Shown here: in pieces, positions 7,056 to 15,890 of the stretch
How positions within the stretch are numbered: the stretch's first letter is position 1
How the letters are laid out: the number at the start of each line of letters is the position of its first letter
Notes under the pieces: generated by a model
Seen by the model: the letters and a program-made list of their open reading frames with translations, nothing else
Told to the model about the DNA's origin: nothing
Database searches by the model: none
Assembly: GCA_002890585.1 (NCBI GenBank)
Contig: MIQB01000011.1
Coordinates: forward strand, 1-39,255
Origin: Tannerella sp. oral taxon 808
GTDB lineage: Bacteria; Bacteroidota; Bacteroidia; Bacteroidales; Tannerellaceae
Length of the DNA stretch: 39,255 nt
Reading direction: 5' to 3'
Program-made: the position numbers and the translations under genes

Positions 7056-8390
7056 CTACCGCATCTCGCGGAAGGCGCTGTGAAGGATGGGCAGCGTCAG
7101 GGCGAAGGCCAACACATCACTGAAAGTCTGACACATCTCCACACCCAGCAACCCAAACGCGCGCGGCAAGACGACCATCAGCGGAATGAAGAAGAGGCCG
7201 CTGCGCGCCGCCGCCAAGATGTTCGCCCGGATCGTCTTCCGAACCGTCTGCATAAACATGTTGCTGACGATGATCAGCCCCGCCAACGGCAACGAAGACA
7301 GCTGCCACCGCAGCGCCACCGTGCCCACGGCCACCACCGCCGGATCGCGCCGAAAAAGGATGATGATGTGATCCGAAAACACCCACCCGACGACGCTGCA
7401 CGCCAGCAAGAAGAGCGTGCAGACACGCACCGCATACCAGAAGCCCGACTTGACCCGAGCGTTGAGCCCCGCGCCGTAGCAGAAGCCGCAAAAAGGCTGG
7501 AAGCCCTGCCCAAAACCAATGACAGCCGCCAGAAGCATCATCGTAAACCGATTCACGATGGACATGCCCGCGATGGCCGCGTCGCCATACGCCCCCGCGC
7601 CGTAATTGAGCATCACCGTAGCCAAGCTGCTCAATCCCTGACGCGAAAGCGACGGCGTGCCACCGGCCAAGATCTCGCGGATGTAAACCCTCGAAAGCGA
7701 AAAATTGCGCACCCTAATGCGTATGCTGCCCCCCCGGTGCGTCATCCGCAGCAGCACCACGAAGCTGACCGCCTGCCCCACCACCGTGGCCACAGCCGCA
7801 CCAGCAATGCCCATACGAAAAACGAAAATGAACAGCGGATCGAGCGCCACATTCAGGATGGCCCCGCAGGCAATGCCCCGCATGGCGTAGATGGCGTTGC
7901 CCTGAAAACGCATCTGATTGTTGAGCGTGAAAGCCCCCGTGACGAGCGGCGTGCCCAGGAGCGTGATGCCGAGATAAGTCTCGGTGTAAGGCAAGATGGT
8001 AGGCGTGCTGCCCAACCAGCGCGAGAGAGGCGTCAGGAAGAGCTCGCCCGCGATGAGGATCAAGAATCCCCCGCCCAAAGCATAGACGAACCCCGTGGTA
8101 GCCATCACCTCAGCGTTGCGGTGGCGCCGCGCCCCCAACTCGCGCGAGATGTAGTTGCCCGAGCCATTCCCGAAGAAGAAACTGATGGCCTGAACAAGGA
8201 ACATGACAGAGAAAACAATCCCAATAGCAGCCGTCGATTGCGTGTCAATCTGCCCCACGAAGAAGGTGTCCGCCATGTTGTAAAGCGACATCACCAACAT
8301 GCTAATGATCGTCGGCACAGCCATCGTGCCAATCACGCGGTGAATAGGCCCCTCAGTCAAGAAGGCGTAATTATCTCTGCTATGCTCCAT
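7056..8390 (-). CDS. MATE family multidrug/Na+ efflux transporter
   Basis: A 444-residue inner-membrane antiporter with about 12 hydrophobic helices. The N-terminal part reads GPIHRVIGTMAVPTIISMLV then YNMADTFFVGQ, the characteristic MATE start, and the DTFFVG and NGSGNYISRELGA motifs fit the DinF/MepA-like branch. Length and helix pattern are normal. It would export cationic compounds using Na+ or H+; the substrate cannot be told from sequence. It is transcribed alone and divergently from mdh, and a -7 element lies about 72 bases ahead of its ATG. Downstream lie repeat elements and no clear terminator. Confidence 0.92.
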   Translation of the reverse strand: MEHSRDNYAFLTEGPIHRVIGTMAVPTIISMLVMSLYNMADTFFVGQIDTQSTAAIGIVFSVMFLVQAISFFFGNGSGNYISRELGARRHRNAEVMATTGFVYALGGGFLILIAGELFLTPLSRWLGSTPTILPYTETYLGITLLGTPLVTGAFTLNNQMRFQGNAIYAMRGIACGAILNVALDPLFIFVFRMGIAGAAVATVVGQAVSFVVLLRMTHRGGSIRIRVRNFSLSRVYIREILAGGTPSLSRQGLSSLATVMLNYGAGAYGDAAIAGMSIVNRFTMMLLAAVIGFGQGFQPFCGFCYGAGLNARVKSGFWYAVRVCTLFLLACSVVGWVFSDHIIILFRRDPAVVAVGTVALRWQLSSLPLAGLIIVSNMFMQTVRKTIRANILAAARSGLFFIPLMVVLPRAFGLLGVEMCQTFSDVLAFALTLPILHSAFREMR

Positions 8391-8461
8391 TTATCTAATA
8401 CCTCAAACTACCCTTTAACTACCCTCAAACTACCCCTTTTGACAACCTCTTATTTAGCCCG

Positions 8462-8469
8462 CAAAAGTA
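8462..8469 (-). promoter_or_regulatory. Promoter -7 element for the MATE gene
   Basis: The minus strand reads TACTTTTG, matching TAnnTTTG. Transcription would start near 8456, leaving a leader of roughly 65 bases before the ATG at 8390. Confidence 0.55.
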
Positions 8470-8530
8470 TGCCCCGCCATGCGAAGCCTTCATGGATTAT
8501 GGAAATATTTCCGTATTACCCAATCTCTCC

Positions 8531-8538
8531 TACTTTTG
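8531..8538 (+). promoter_or_regulatory. Promoter -7 element for mdh
   Basis: TACTTTTG matches TAnnTTTG exactly and is followed by CCCACG. Transcription would start near 8544, about 47 bases before the mdh ATG. Confidence 0.6.
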
Positions 8539-8590
8539 CCCACGTTGTAAAAACGATTCCTACTTACACTTACTTAAAACGATAAGCACT

Positions 8591-9589
8591 ATGGATTTTT
8601 TGACGAACGAGAAACTGACAATCGTAGGCGCCGGCGGCATGATCGGCTCCAACATGGCACAAACCGCAGCGATGATGCACCTCACGCCCAACATCTGCCT
8701 GCAAGACGTGTATGAACCCGCGCTCGAAGGCGTGTACGAAGAGATGCGCCACTGCGGATTCGAAGGCATGAACTTCACCTTCACCACCGACTCCGCCGAA
8801 GCGCTGCGGGGAGCCAAGTACGTCATCTCCTCCGGCGGCGCAGCCCGCAAAGCCGGCATGACGCGCGAAGACCTCCTCAAAGGCAACGCACAAGTAGCCG
8901 AGCAGCTTGGCAAAGACATCAAGTCTTACTGCCCCGACTGCAAGCACGTAGTCATCATCTTCAACCCGGCTGACATCACAGGCCTCATCACCCTGATCTA
9001 CTCCGGCCTGAAACCCTCACAAGTAACCACCCTCGCAGCCCTCGACTCCACCCGTTTGCAGAGCGAGCTGGCCAAGTACTTCAAGCTGCCGCAAAGCGCC
9101 GTCACAGGTTGCAGCACCTTCGGCGGACACGGCGAGCAGATGGCCGTCTTCGCCTCTACCGCTAAGGTGGACGGCACTCCCCTCCTCGATCTGATCGGCA
9201 CCCCGAAGCTCCCCACTGAAGAGTGGGCAGCCCTCCGTCAGCGCGTTATCAAGGGCGGCGCCAACATCATCAACCTGCGCGGCCGCTCCTCATTCCAGAG
9301 CCCGGCCTACGTTTCCGTTGAGATGATCCGCGCAGCTATGGGCGGCGAGACATTCCGTTGGCCCGCTGGCACCTATGTCTCCACCGATAAGTACCATCAC
9401 ATTATGATGGCCATGCCGGTGGAAATCACCAAAGACGGTTGCGCCTACCGCAAAGTGGAAGGTACACCGACGGAGATGGCCGACCTCGACAAGAGCTACA
9501 CCCACCTCTGCGCCATGCGCGACGAGGTGATCGGCCTTGGCGTGCTGCCCCCGGTGAACGAGTGGAGCAAGGTCAACCCCAACCTCTAA
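8591..9589 (+). CDS. mdh: Malate dehydrogenase
   Basis: NAD-dependent interconversion of malate and oxaloacetate, part of the reductive branch to fumarate and succinate in Bacteroidales. The 332 residues start MDFLTNEKLTIVGAGGMIGSN, placing the Rossmann GxxGxxG loop at about 11-18. Further family features are YVISSGGAARKAGMTREDLL (about 77-96), NPADITGL and the active-site region around STFGGHGEQM. I chose the ATG at 8591 because it gives the family N-terminus and follows the promoter; the frame upstream would add an unrelated 33 residues. It is a monocistronic gene with a strong hairpin after the stop. Confidence 0.93.
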   Translation: MDFLTNEKLTIVGAGGMIGSNMAQTAAMMHLTPNICLQDVYEPALEGVYEEMRHCGFEGMNFTFTTDSAEALRGAKYVISSGGAARKAGMTREDLLKGNAQVAEQLGKDIKSYCPDCKHVVIIFNPADITGLITLIYSGLKPSQVTTLAALDSTRLQSELAKYFKLPQSAVTGCSTFGGHGEQMAVFASTAKVDGTPLLDLIGTPKLPTEEWAALRQRVIKGGANIINLRGRSSFQSPAYVSVEMIRAAMGGETFRWPAGTYVSTDKYHHIMMAMPVEITKDGCAYRKVEGTPTEMADLDKSYTHLCAMRDEVIGLGVLPPVNEWSKVNPNL

Positions 9590-9633
9590 TCCTTTAGACT
9601 ATTTGGTCTTTTAATTTCAATTGTTCTTGCGAT

Positions 9634-9674
9634 GAAAGGGTGGAGCTACACAACCGCGTGGGTTCCACCCTTTC
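9634..9674 (+). terminator. Stem-loop terminator after mdh
   Basis: Arms GAAAGGGTGGA (9634-9644) and TCCACCCTTTC (9664-9674) pair perfectly over 11 bases. The following sequence is only moderately T-rich (TGTGTCTTTATA). Confidence 0.7.
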
Positions 9675-9758
9675 TGTGTCTTTATACATAAAGAATCAAT
9701 CCCCAAGAACCGGCGGAGACACACGCCCGACCCCACCCATATAAATCACCATCCCCCC

Positions 9759-10586
9759 ATGCTTCACAAGATCTTTGAGCTGATCGACGACTTCGCCCCG
9801 CAGCCGATCCGGATCCCCCTCGACAAAAGCGAACTGGAAACCATCGCCCGTTCGCTCTTCACGTGGATGTTTCCCGTGTGCGACGAGCTGAAGATGATCA
9901 ACGTCCGCAGCGGACTGATGGACGCAGCCATTAAGCTACACGCCAACATCGCCCGCCTGATCGGTAATCCCGAAGCCGAAGAGAAGACCGAAGCCTTCTT
10001 CAGTCGGCTAAGCCATGTGCGCGAACGGCTCTACAAAGACGCCGCCTGCTACCTCCGCAACGACCCCGCCGCCAAATCGCTCGAGGAAGTCATCATCGCC
10101 TACCCCGGCTTCTTCGCCCTCAGCATCCACCGCATCGCCCACGAGCTCTACGCCCTCGGCATCCCCCTCATCCCACGCATCTTCTCCGAATACGCCCACT
10201 CCAAAGTCGGTATCGACATCCACCCCGGCGCCACCGTCGGGAAAAACCTCTTCTTGGATCACGGCACAGGCATCGTCATCGGTGAAACAACCGAGATCGG
10301 CAACAATGTGAAGATCTACCAAGGCGTCACGCTCGGCGCGCTCTATTTGGAGAAGAAACTCTCCGACATCAAGCGTCACCCGACCGTAGAGGACAACGTG
10401 ATCATCTATTCCGGCGCCACCATCCTCGGCGGCTCCACCATCATTGGCCACGACTCCACCATCGGCGGTGGCGCATGGCTCACTCATAGCGTAGCCCCTT
10501 ACTCGCTCGTATATAACAAGGTCGACGTGAAGGTTAAGACCGTGAAGGGCTACGAGGAGCCACCGCTCAATCATCACTCCATCTAA
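9759..10586 (+). CDS. cysE: Serine O-acetyltransferase
   Basis: Makes O-acetylserine from serine and acetyl-CoA, the first step of cysteine synthesis; cytoplasmic hexamer. The 275 residues have an N-terminal helical domain (1-130, with YPGFFALSIHRIAHELY around 114-130). A left-handed beta-helix of hexapeptide repeats follows (IDIHPGATVGKNLFLDHGTGIVIGE is its first turns), containing the His-Asp pair of the active site (DIHPGA and DHGTG). The C-terminal tail is long enough to carry the cysteine-feedback site. It lies 9 bases ahead of ccsBA, so the two may be co-transcribed. No TAnnTTTG promoter was seen in the 170 bases upstream. Confidence 0.93.
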   Translation: MLHKIFELIDDFAPQPIRIPLDKSELETIARSLFTWMFPVCDELKMINVRSGLMDAAIKLHANIARLIGNPEAEEKTEAFFSRLSHVRERLYKDAACYLRNDPAAKSLEEVIIAYPGFFALSIHRIAHELYALGIPLIPRIFSEYAHSKVGIDIHPGATVGKNLFLDHGTGIVIGETTEIGNNVKIYQGVTLGALYLEKKLSDIKRHPTVEDNVIIYSGATILGGSTIIGHDSTIGGGAWLTHSVAPYSLVYNKVDVKVKTVKGYEEPPLNHHSI

Positions 10587-10595
10587 AGCCCCACG

Positions 10596-12836
10596 ATGAA
10601 GCGCGCACTCGCCCTCGTCTACACCCTCGTCGTGGCCACGATGGCCGTCGCCACTTGGATTGAGCACCTCCGCGGGACGGACTTTGTGGCCCAGCACATC
10701 TACGGCGCATGGTGGTTCACCCTGCTTTGGGCCGTGCTCGCTGCGTTGGGCGTGGCGTGGATCGTACGCCAACGCATGCGCCGATGGAGCACCCTGCTGC
10801 TGCATGCCTCATTCGTCGTCATCCTCTGCGGCGCCCTGTTGACACATCTCACCGCCTCGCGTGGCGTGTTGCATCTGCGGCAGGGCGAATCGACCGACAG
10901 CTACAGCGCCGAACTTCCCGGAGGGGCTACCGAAGTGCGCCGCCTGCCCTTCCACATCACACTCGATAGTTTCCGTGTCCACTATCACGCGGGCACCACA
11001 GCCGAACGCGATTACACCTCCCACTTCACCCTTCGCGACGGCCGCGCGCGCATCCCCGGACAAGTCGCCATGAACCGCATCTTCACCTACCGCGCCGTCC
11101 GGCTTTACCAGAGCGCCTACGACCCCGATCTGTCCGGCAGCTACCTCACTGTCAACACCGACCCCTACGGCATCCCTGTGACTTACACGGGTTACGCCCT
11201 CCTCTTCGTCGCCCTCTTCGGCATGCTCCTCGACCCACGCGCCACCTTCCGCCGCCTACTCGCTGATGCCCGATTGCGACGCGGCGCCTTTCTCCTCTTT
11301 GCCCTCACGGCCATAGCCGGACACGCCGCTGAGCCCCTCATCGTACCCCGCGAGACGGCCGATCGCTTCGGGCGCCTACACCTTTTATATAACGACCGCA
11401 TCGCGCCCGTCCAGACCTTTGCCATCGACTTCACGAAGAAGCTCTACGGCCGCGCCACCTATCGCGGACTGACGGCGGAGCAGGTACTCATGAGCCGCCT
11501 CTTCGACCCCCGCGGCTGGGACGCGGAGCCGATGATCCGTATCAAAGACGCCAGCCTGCGCCATCGCCTCGGCCTGCCGCGCTACGCATCCGTCAACGAC
11601 TTCTTTGCCCCCGGACGTGGCTACATCCTCGGGCCCTACCTGATGGAATACGAGCAGGGGCAGCGCGATGCCTTGCACCGCGCTTGTGCGGATATGGACG
11701 CCAAGCTGCGCCTCATCATGTCCCTGCGCGATGGCTCGGCCCTCGCCCTCTTCCCCCACGCCACACCCCCGGACGGCTCCATCCGTTGGCGCCACACCGC
11801 CGCGCCCCTCACCCCCGACGAGCTGCCCCGCATGGATGCGCTCTTCCTCCGCAGCTACCTCGCCCTGCTCCGCGAACCCATCCTCACCGCAGACTACCCC
11901 GCCGCCGACCGCCTCATCGACAAGCTCGACAAATACCAACACCTCCATGCCGGAGGCACGCTGCCCACCCCCACCGCCGACCGTGCTGAACGCCTCACCA
12001 ACGCCATCCCCTTCGCCACCATCCTTTTCATCCTCAACCTCACCGTCGGCCTCCTGGCCATGCTTTACACCCTGCGCCGCCTCACCCGCCGACGCGATGC
12101 CCCCCGCACCGACCGCCTCGTCCATCGCATCACCTTCGCGTTGCTCACCCTCTCCTTCGTGCTGCTCACCCTCTGCGAGGCGCTCCGCTGGATCGTGGCC
12201 GGCCGCGCCCCGCTGGCCAATGGTTACGAGACGATGCTCCTCATCGCCTGGTTCGTCCACCCCTTCGCCCTGCTCGCCGCCCGCCGCTTCCCCATCGCCC
12301 TGCCTTTCGGCGCCCTACTCTCCGGCTTCTTCCTTTTGGTCAGCCACCTTGCCCTGATGGATCCTCGCATCACACCCATCATGCCCGTTCTCGGTTCGCC
12401 GCTGCTCAGCCTGCACGTCTCCGTCATTATGATGGCCTACGCCTTGCTCAGCCTTACGTTCATCTGCGCCCTGACGGCCCTCATCCTCCTCGCCCTTGGT
12501 CGGCGCGACCCGCATCGCGCCGCTGAGCAAGCCGACGCCCTGCGCCTGCTCTCCCTCCTCTTCCTTTACCCCGCCCTTGCCACGCTCGGTGTCGGCATCT
12601 TCGTCGGCGCCATCTGGGCCAACATCTCGTGGGGCACCTACTGGAGTTGGGATCCGAAGGAGACGTGGGCCCTGATCACGTTCATGGTTTACGCCGTCGT
12701 CGTTCACACCCACACTTGGCCCCGCTTTCGTCGCCCTGTGGCCTATCACCTCTACCTCCTCCTCTCCTTCCTCACCCTGCTCATGACCTACTTCGGCGTC
12801 AATTACCTGCTTGGTGGCATGCATTCGTACGCGTAG
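10596..12836 (+). CDS. ccsBA: Cytochrome c biogenesis protein CcsBA (ResB-ResC fusion)
   Basis: Exports haem across the inner membrane and attaches it to apocytochrome c (system II). The 746-residue protein joins a ResB/CcsB-like N-terminal part to a CcsA part. The first part has helices near 5-22, 40-57 and 65-85, then a large periplasmic domain and a further helix near 200. The second part (about 470-746) has some eight helices and the haem-handling WWD motif WGTYWSWDPKETW at about 679-691. Conserved histidines for haem ligation lie in its helices and loops (for example VVVHTHTW). In many Bacteroidales the gene sits beside nrfHA; no nrf gene is in this window. Base composition is very C-rich, like cysE. 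Confidence 0.9.
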   Translation: MKRALALVYTLVVATMAVATWIEHLRGTDFVAQHIYGAWWFTLLWAVLAALGVAWIVRQRMRRWSTLLLHASFVVILCGALLTHLTASRGVLHLRQGESTDSYSAELPGGATEVRRLPFHITLDSFRVHYHAGTTAERDYTSHFTLRDGRARIPGQVAMNRIFTYRAVRLYQSAYDPDLSGSYLTVNTDPYGIPVTYTGYALLFVALFGMLLDPRATFRRLLADARLRRGAFLLFALTAIAGHAAEPLIVPRETADRFGRLHLLYNDRIAPVQTFAIDFTKKLYGRATYRGLTAEQVLMSRLFDPRGWDAEPMIRIKDASLRHRLGLPRYASVNDFFAPGRGYILGPYLMEYEQGQRDALHRACADMDAKLRLIMSLRDGSALALFPHATPPDGSIRWRHTAAPLTPDELPRMDALFLRSYLALLREPILTADYPAADRLIDKLDKYQHLHAGGTLPTPTADRAERLTNAIPFATILFILNLTVGLLAMLYTLRRLTRRRDAPRTDRLVHRITFALLTLSFVLLTLCEALRWIVAGRAPLANGYETMLLIAWFVHPFALLAARRFPIALPFGALLSGFFLLVSHLALMDPRITPIMPVLGSPLLSLHVSVIMMAYALLSLTFICALTALILLALGRRDPHRAAEQADALRLLSLLFLYPALATLGVGIFVGAIWANISWGTYWSWDPKETWALITFMVYAVVVHTHTWPRFRRPVAYHLYLLLSFLTLLMTYFGVNYLLGGMHSYA

Positions 12837-12876
12837 GGAGAGGCCGGGGGGTATAAGATGATTGCATCAAATTGGC

Positions 12877-13290
12877 GGAGATCTCCCGTACAGGTGTTTT
12901 TAATCACCGTACCCCTCCGGAGATCTCCCGTACGTGTGTTTTTGATCACCGTATCCTTACGGAGATCTCCCGGACGTGTGTTTTTAATCACCGTACCCCT
13001 ACGGAGATCTCCCGGACGAGTGTTTTTGATCTCTGTCGGTCGACAGAAAGCTCCGCGCGTCAGTTTTTGATCTCCGTCGATCGACAGAAAGCTCCGCGCG
13101 TCAGTTTTTGATCTCCGTCGATCGACAGAAAGCCCCGCGCGTCAGTTTTTGATCACCGCCACTTGGCAGAAAGCCCCGCGCGTCAGTTTTTGATCTCTGT
13201 CGATCGACAGAAAGCTCCGCGTGTCAGTTTTTGATCTCTGTCGATCGACAGAAAGCTCCGCGCGTCAGTTTTTGATCTCCGTCGGTCGAT
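12877..13290. repeat. Tandem array of four 42-bp and six 41-bp units
   Basis: Units at 12877, 12919, 12961 and 13003 (42 bp) begin with the perfect palindrome GGAGATCTCC. From 13045, six 41-bp units begin AGAAAGCYCCGCGYG; most end with GTCGATCGAC, another perfect palindrome. Both types share the core GTTTTTGATCnCCGT. The fourth 42-bp unit is a hybrid of the two types. It lies downstream of ccsBA and upstream of the Sus locus. There are no spacers and no plausible gene. Confidence 0.9.
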
Positions 13291-13601
13291 TGGCCTTATA
13301 GGGGCGAGGTGTCAAAACGGGCTGCCCCTTGTGGTCGTCTTCCCTTCGTGATCCAAACCTTCACGCCTCCCATTCCTTAACGCTTTTACGGAATCCATTA
13401 AAGAAGAAACAGGGCGGAACAAGGGGGTAGGGAGTGGGGAAATAGGGTGTATGAGGTATCTATAATGACTCTCGGAGGTTTATAAATCTCGCGTCGGATG
13501 AACTGCGTAAATCACTATTTCACAAGGCAGTAAATCGTTTTCCGTTGTTCCCATACTTTACTTTTTGCTTCATATAACCCGGGTGCGCTGGGGCAGGGGC
13601 T
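13291..13601. other. Intergenic region upstream of the Sus locus
   Basis: About 310 bases of lower GC content between the tandem array and the Sus promoter. I see no open reading frame with family resemblance, no RNA gene and no strong hairpin. It probably carries the control region of the starch locus, whose regulator (a SusR-like protein) is not in the window. Confidence 0.4.
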
Positions 13602-13609
13602 TACATTTG
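13602..13609 (+). promoter_or_regulatory. Promoter -7 element for the Sus locus
   Basis: TACATTTG matches TAnnTTTG exactly. Transcription would begin near 13616, about 31 bases before the ATG of the GH97 gene. Confidence 0.6.
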
Positions 13610-13646
13610 GCATGCACATTGTTTATTCAACAAAATTTACACACAG

Positions 13647-15767
13647 ATGAAAGATCCTATCCGGAGAGTGATCCTCTCATTTTCACTTTTGATGTTGTCC
13701 GTGAGCCTCATGCAGGCAGCGGAATTGAAGTCGCCCAATGGCCGCCTCGTCATGCACTTTGAAGTGGACGGCTTAGGGGCCCCGGTCTATACCTTATCTT
13801 ATAAGGGCAAACCGGTGATCAAGCGGAGCCACCTGGGATTAGAGGCTGAGGGGTTCTCGCTGCGCGAAGGGTTTAAGTTGCAGAAGGAAGAGACGAAGAC
13901 CTTCGATGAGACTTGGCAGCCCGTTTGGGGCGAGGTGAAGTCCATCCGCAACCATTACAACGAATTATCCATCACCCTCCATCAGCCAGATAGCGATCGC
14001 ACGATGATCCTTCGCTTCCGGCTTTACGACGACGGGCTTGGCTTCCGATATGAGTTCCCCTCACAGAAGCAGCTCGTCTATTTTGTGATTAAGGATGAGT
14101 ACTCCGAGTTCGCCATGGCAGGCGACCACAAGGCCTTCTGGATCCCAGGCGACTACGACACCCAGGAGTATGACTACACCGAGTCACGCCTCTCAGAGAT
14201 CCGCGGACTGATGAAGGCCGCCATCACCTATAACTCTTCCCAGACGCCCTTCTCGCCCACGGGCGTACAAACGGCGCTGATCATGAAGTCAGCCGATGGA
14301 CTCTACATCGACCTCCACGAGGCAGCATTGGTGGATTACCCCTGCATGTCGCTCGAGCTCGACGACAAGACAATGACCTTCCGCTCATGGCTCACACCCG
14401 ATGCACAAGGGAAGAAGGGCTACATGCAGACGCCCTGTCACACACCCTGGCGCACCATCATGGTGAGCGATGATGCACGCGAGATCCTCGCCTCGCATCT
14501 CACGTTAAACCTTAACGAACCCTGTGCCCTGAAAGACGTCTCCTGGATCAAGCCCGTGAAATACATCGGTGTGTGGTGGGAGATGATCACCGGAAAGTCC
14601 ACATGGGCCTACACCAACGATCTACTCTCGGTGCAACTCGGCGTGACGGACTATTCCAAAGTGAAGCCCAATGGCACCCATGCAGCAAACAACGAGAAGG
14701 TGCGTTGCTACATCGACTTCGCCGCTAAGCACGGCTTTGACCAAGTGCTGGTGGAGGGCTGGAACATCGGCTGGGAAGATTGGTTCGGCCATTCCAAGGA
14801 TTACGTCTTCGATTTCGTTACCCCATATCCTGACTTCGACCTCAAGGCACTCAACGATTATGCGCACTCCAAGGGCGTCAAGCTGATGATGCACCACGAG
14901 ACCTCCGCCTCCGTCCGCAACTACGAGCGCCACATGGAGAAGGCCTATCAATTAATGAACGATTACGGCTACAACGCCGTCAAGAGCGGCTACGTGGGCA
15001 ACATCATCCCGCGCGGCGAACACCACTACGGCCAGTGGATGATCAACCATTATTTATATGCCGTCAAGAAAGCAGCCGAGCATAAGATCATGGTCAATGC
15101 CCACGAAGCCGTGCGCCCCACAGGCCTCTGCCGGACGTATCCCAACCTGATCGGCAACGAAGCTGCGCGCGGAGGAGAGTATGAATCGTTCGGAGGCAAC
15201 AAGCCCTTCCACACCACCATTCTGCCCTTCACACGCCTCATGGGTGGCCCGATGGATTACACACCAGGCATCTTCGAGACCCGCATCAAGAACGTTAACC
15301 CCAACAACAACTCCTTCGTGCACTCCACGCTGGCGCGTCAGTTGGCGCTCTACGTGACGATGTATAGCCCCTTGCAAATGGCAGCCGACCTGCCCGAGAA
15401 CTACGAGCGCTTCATGGATGCCTTCCAGTTCATCAAGGATGTGGCTGTCGATTGGGACGACTCGAAATATTTAGAGGCTGAGCCGGGGCGCTACATCACC
15501 GTGGCACGCAAGGCCAAGGGAACAAACAACTGGTTTGTGGGCTGCACAGCAGGCGAAGACGGCCACATGGCGCATGTCTCGTTCGACTTTCTCGACCCGG
15601 GCCGCAAATACACCGCCACGATTTACGCCGATGGCCCCACCGCGCATTATGAAAAGAATCCGCAGGCCTACACCATCAAGCAGATGAAGGTCACGAACAA
15701 GTCGAAGCTGACGCTTCGTGCGGCCTCGGGTGGTGGCTTCGCCATCTCAATCATGGAGAATCAATGA
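13647..15767 (+). CDS. susB: GH97 alpha-glucosidase, SusB-like
   Basis: A periplasmic glycoside hydrolase that releases glucose from malto-oligosaccharides. The 706 residues begin with a signal peptide (cleavage likely after SLMQA). They continue with the GH97 N-terminal beta-sandwich, the (beta/alpha)8 domain (about 300-590) and a C-terminal sheet. The glutamates E418 (MMHHETSAS), E487 (NAHEAVRPTG) and E511 (ARGGEYESFG) stand exactly 21 positions before SusB E439, E508 and E532. The nucleophile position of retaining GH97 enzymes is glycine (AVKSGYVG), so this is the inverting alpha-glucosidase type. It is the first gene of the locus, 123 bases before susC. Confidence 0.95.
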   Translation: MKDPIRRVILSFSLLMLSVSLMQAAELKSPNGRLVMHFEVDGLGAPVYTLSYKGKPVIKRSHLGLEAEGFSLREGFKLQKEETKTFDETWQPVWGEVKSIRNHYNELSITLHQPDSDRTMILRFRLYDDGLGFRYEFPSQKQLVYFVIKDEYSEFAMAGDHKAFWIPGDYDTQEYDYTESRLSEIRGLMKAAITYNSSQTPFSPTGVQTALIMKSADGLYIDLHEAALVDYPCMSLELDDKTMTFRSWLTPDAQGKKGYMQTPCHTPWRTIMVSDDAREILASHLTLNLNEPCALKDVSWIKPVKYIGVWWEMITGKSTWAYTNDLLSVQLGVTDYSKVKPNGTHAANNEKVRCYIDFAAKHGFDQVLVEGWNIGWEDWFGHSKDYVFDFVTPYPDFDLKALNDYAHSKGVKLMMHHETSASVRNYERHMEKAYQLMNDYGYNAVKSGYVGNIIPRGEHHYGQWMINHYLYAVKKAAEHKIMVNAHEAVRPTGLCRTYPNLIGNEAARGGEYESFGGNKPFHTTILPFTRLMGGPMDYTPGIFETRIKNVNPNNNSFVHSTLARQLALYVTMYSPLQMAADLPENYERFMDAFQFIKDVAVDWDDSKYLEAEPGRYITVARKAKGTNNWFVGCTAGEDGHMAHVSFDFLDPGRKYTATIYADGPTAHYEKNPQAYTIKQMKVTNKSKLTLRAASGGGFAISIMENQ

Positions 15768-15790
15768 AAACACCCACTCGTCTCAGGTAG

Positions 15791-15833
15791 TTGTAGGGGG
15801 GAGTGAGGCAAATCTTCCCCCCCCCCTCTACAA
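15791..15833 (+). terminator. Stem-loop between susB-like gene and susC
   Basis: TTGTAG (15791-15796) plus the following G run pairs with the C run and CTACAA (15828-15833). There is no T tract after it, so it may be an RNA-processing or stabilising hairpin and not a full terminator. The loop side contains an uninterrupted run of ten C. Confidence 0.5.
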
Positions 15834-15890
15834 AGCTTGCGGAACGCGTACAGGATATTCGAAACAAACCCACTTAAATCATAGATAGGA

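Noticed and set aside
6792..8585. Plus-strand open frame opposite the MATE gene
   Set aside because: A high-GC shadow that also runs through the non-coding 40-bp array; the translation is rich in Arg, His and Pro without motifs.
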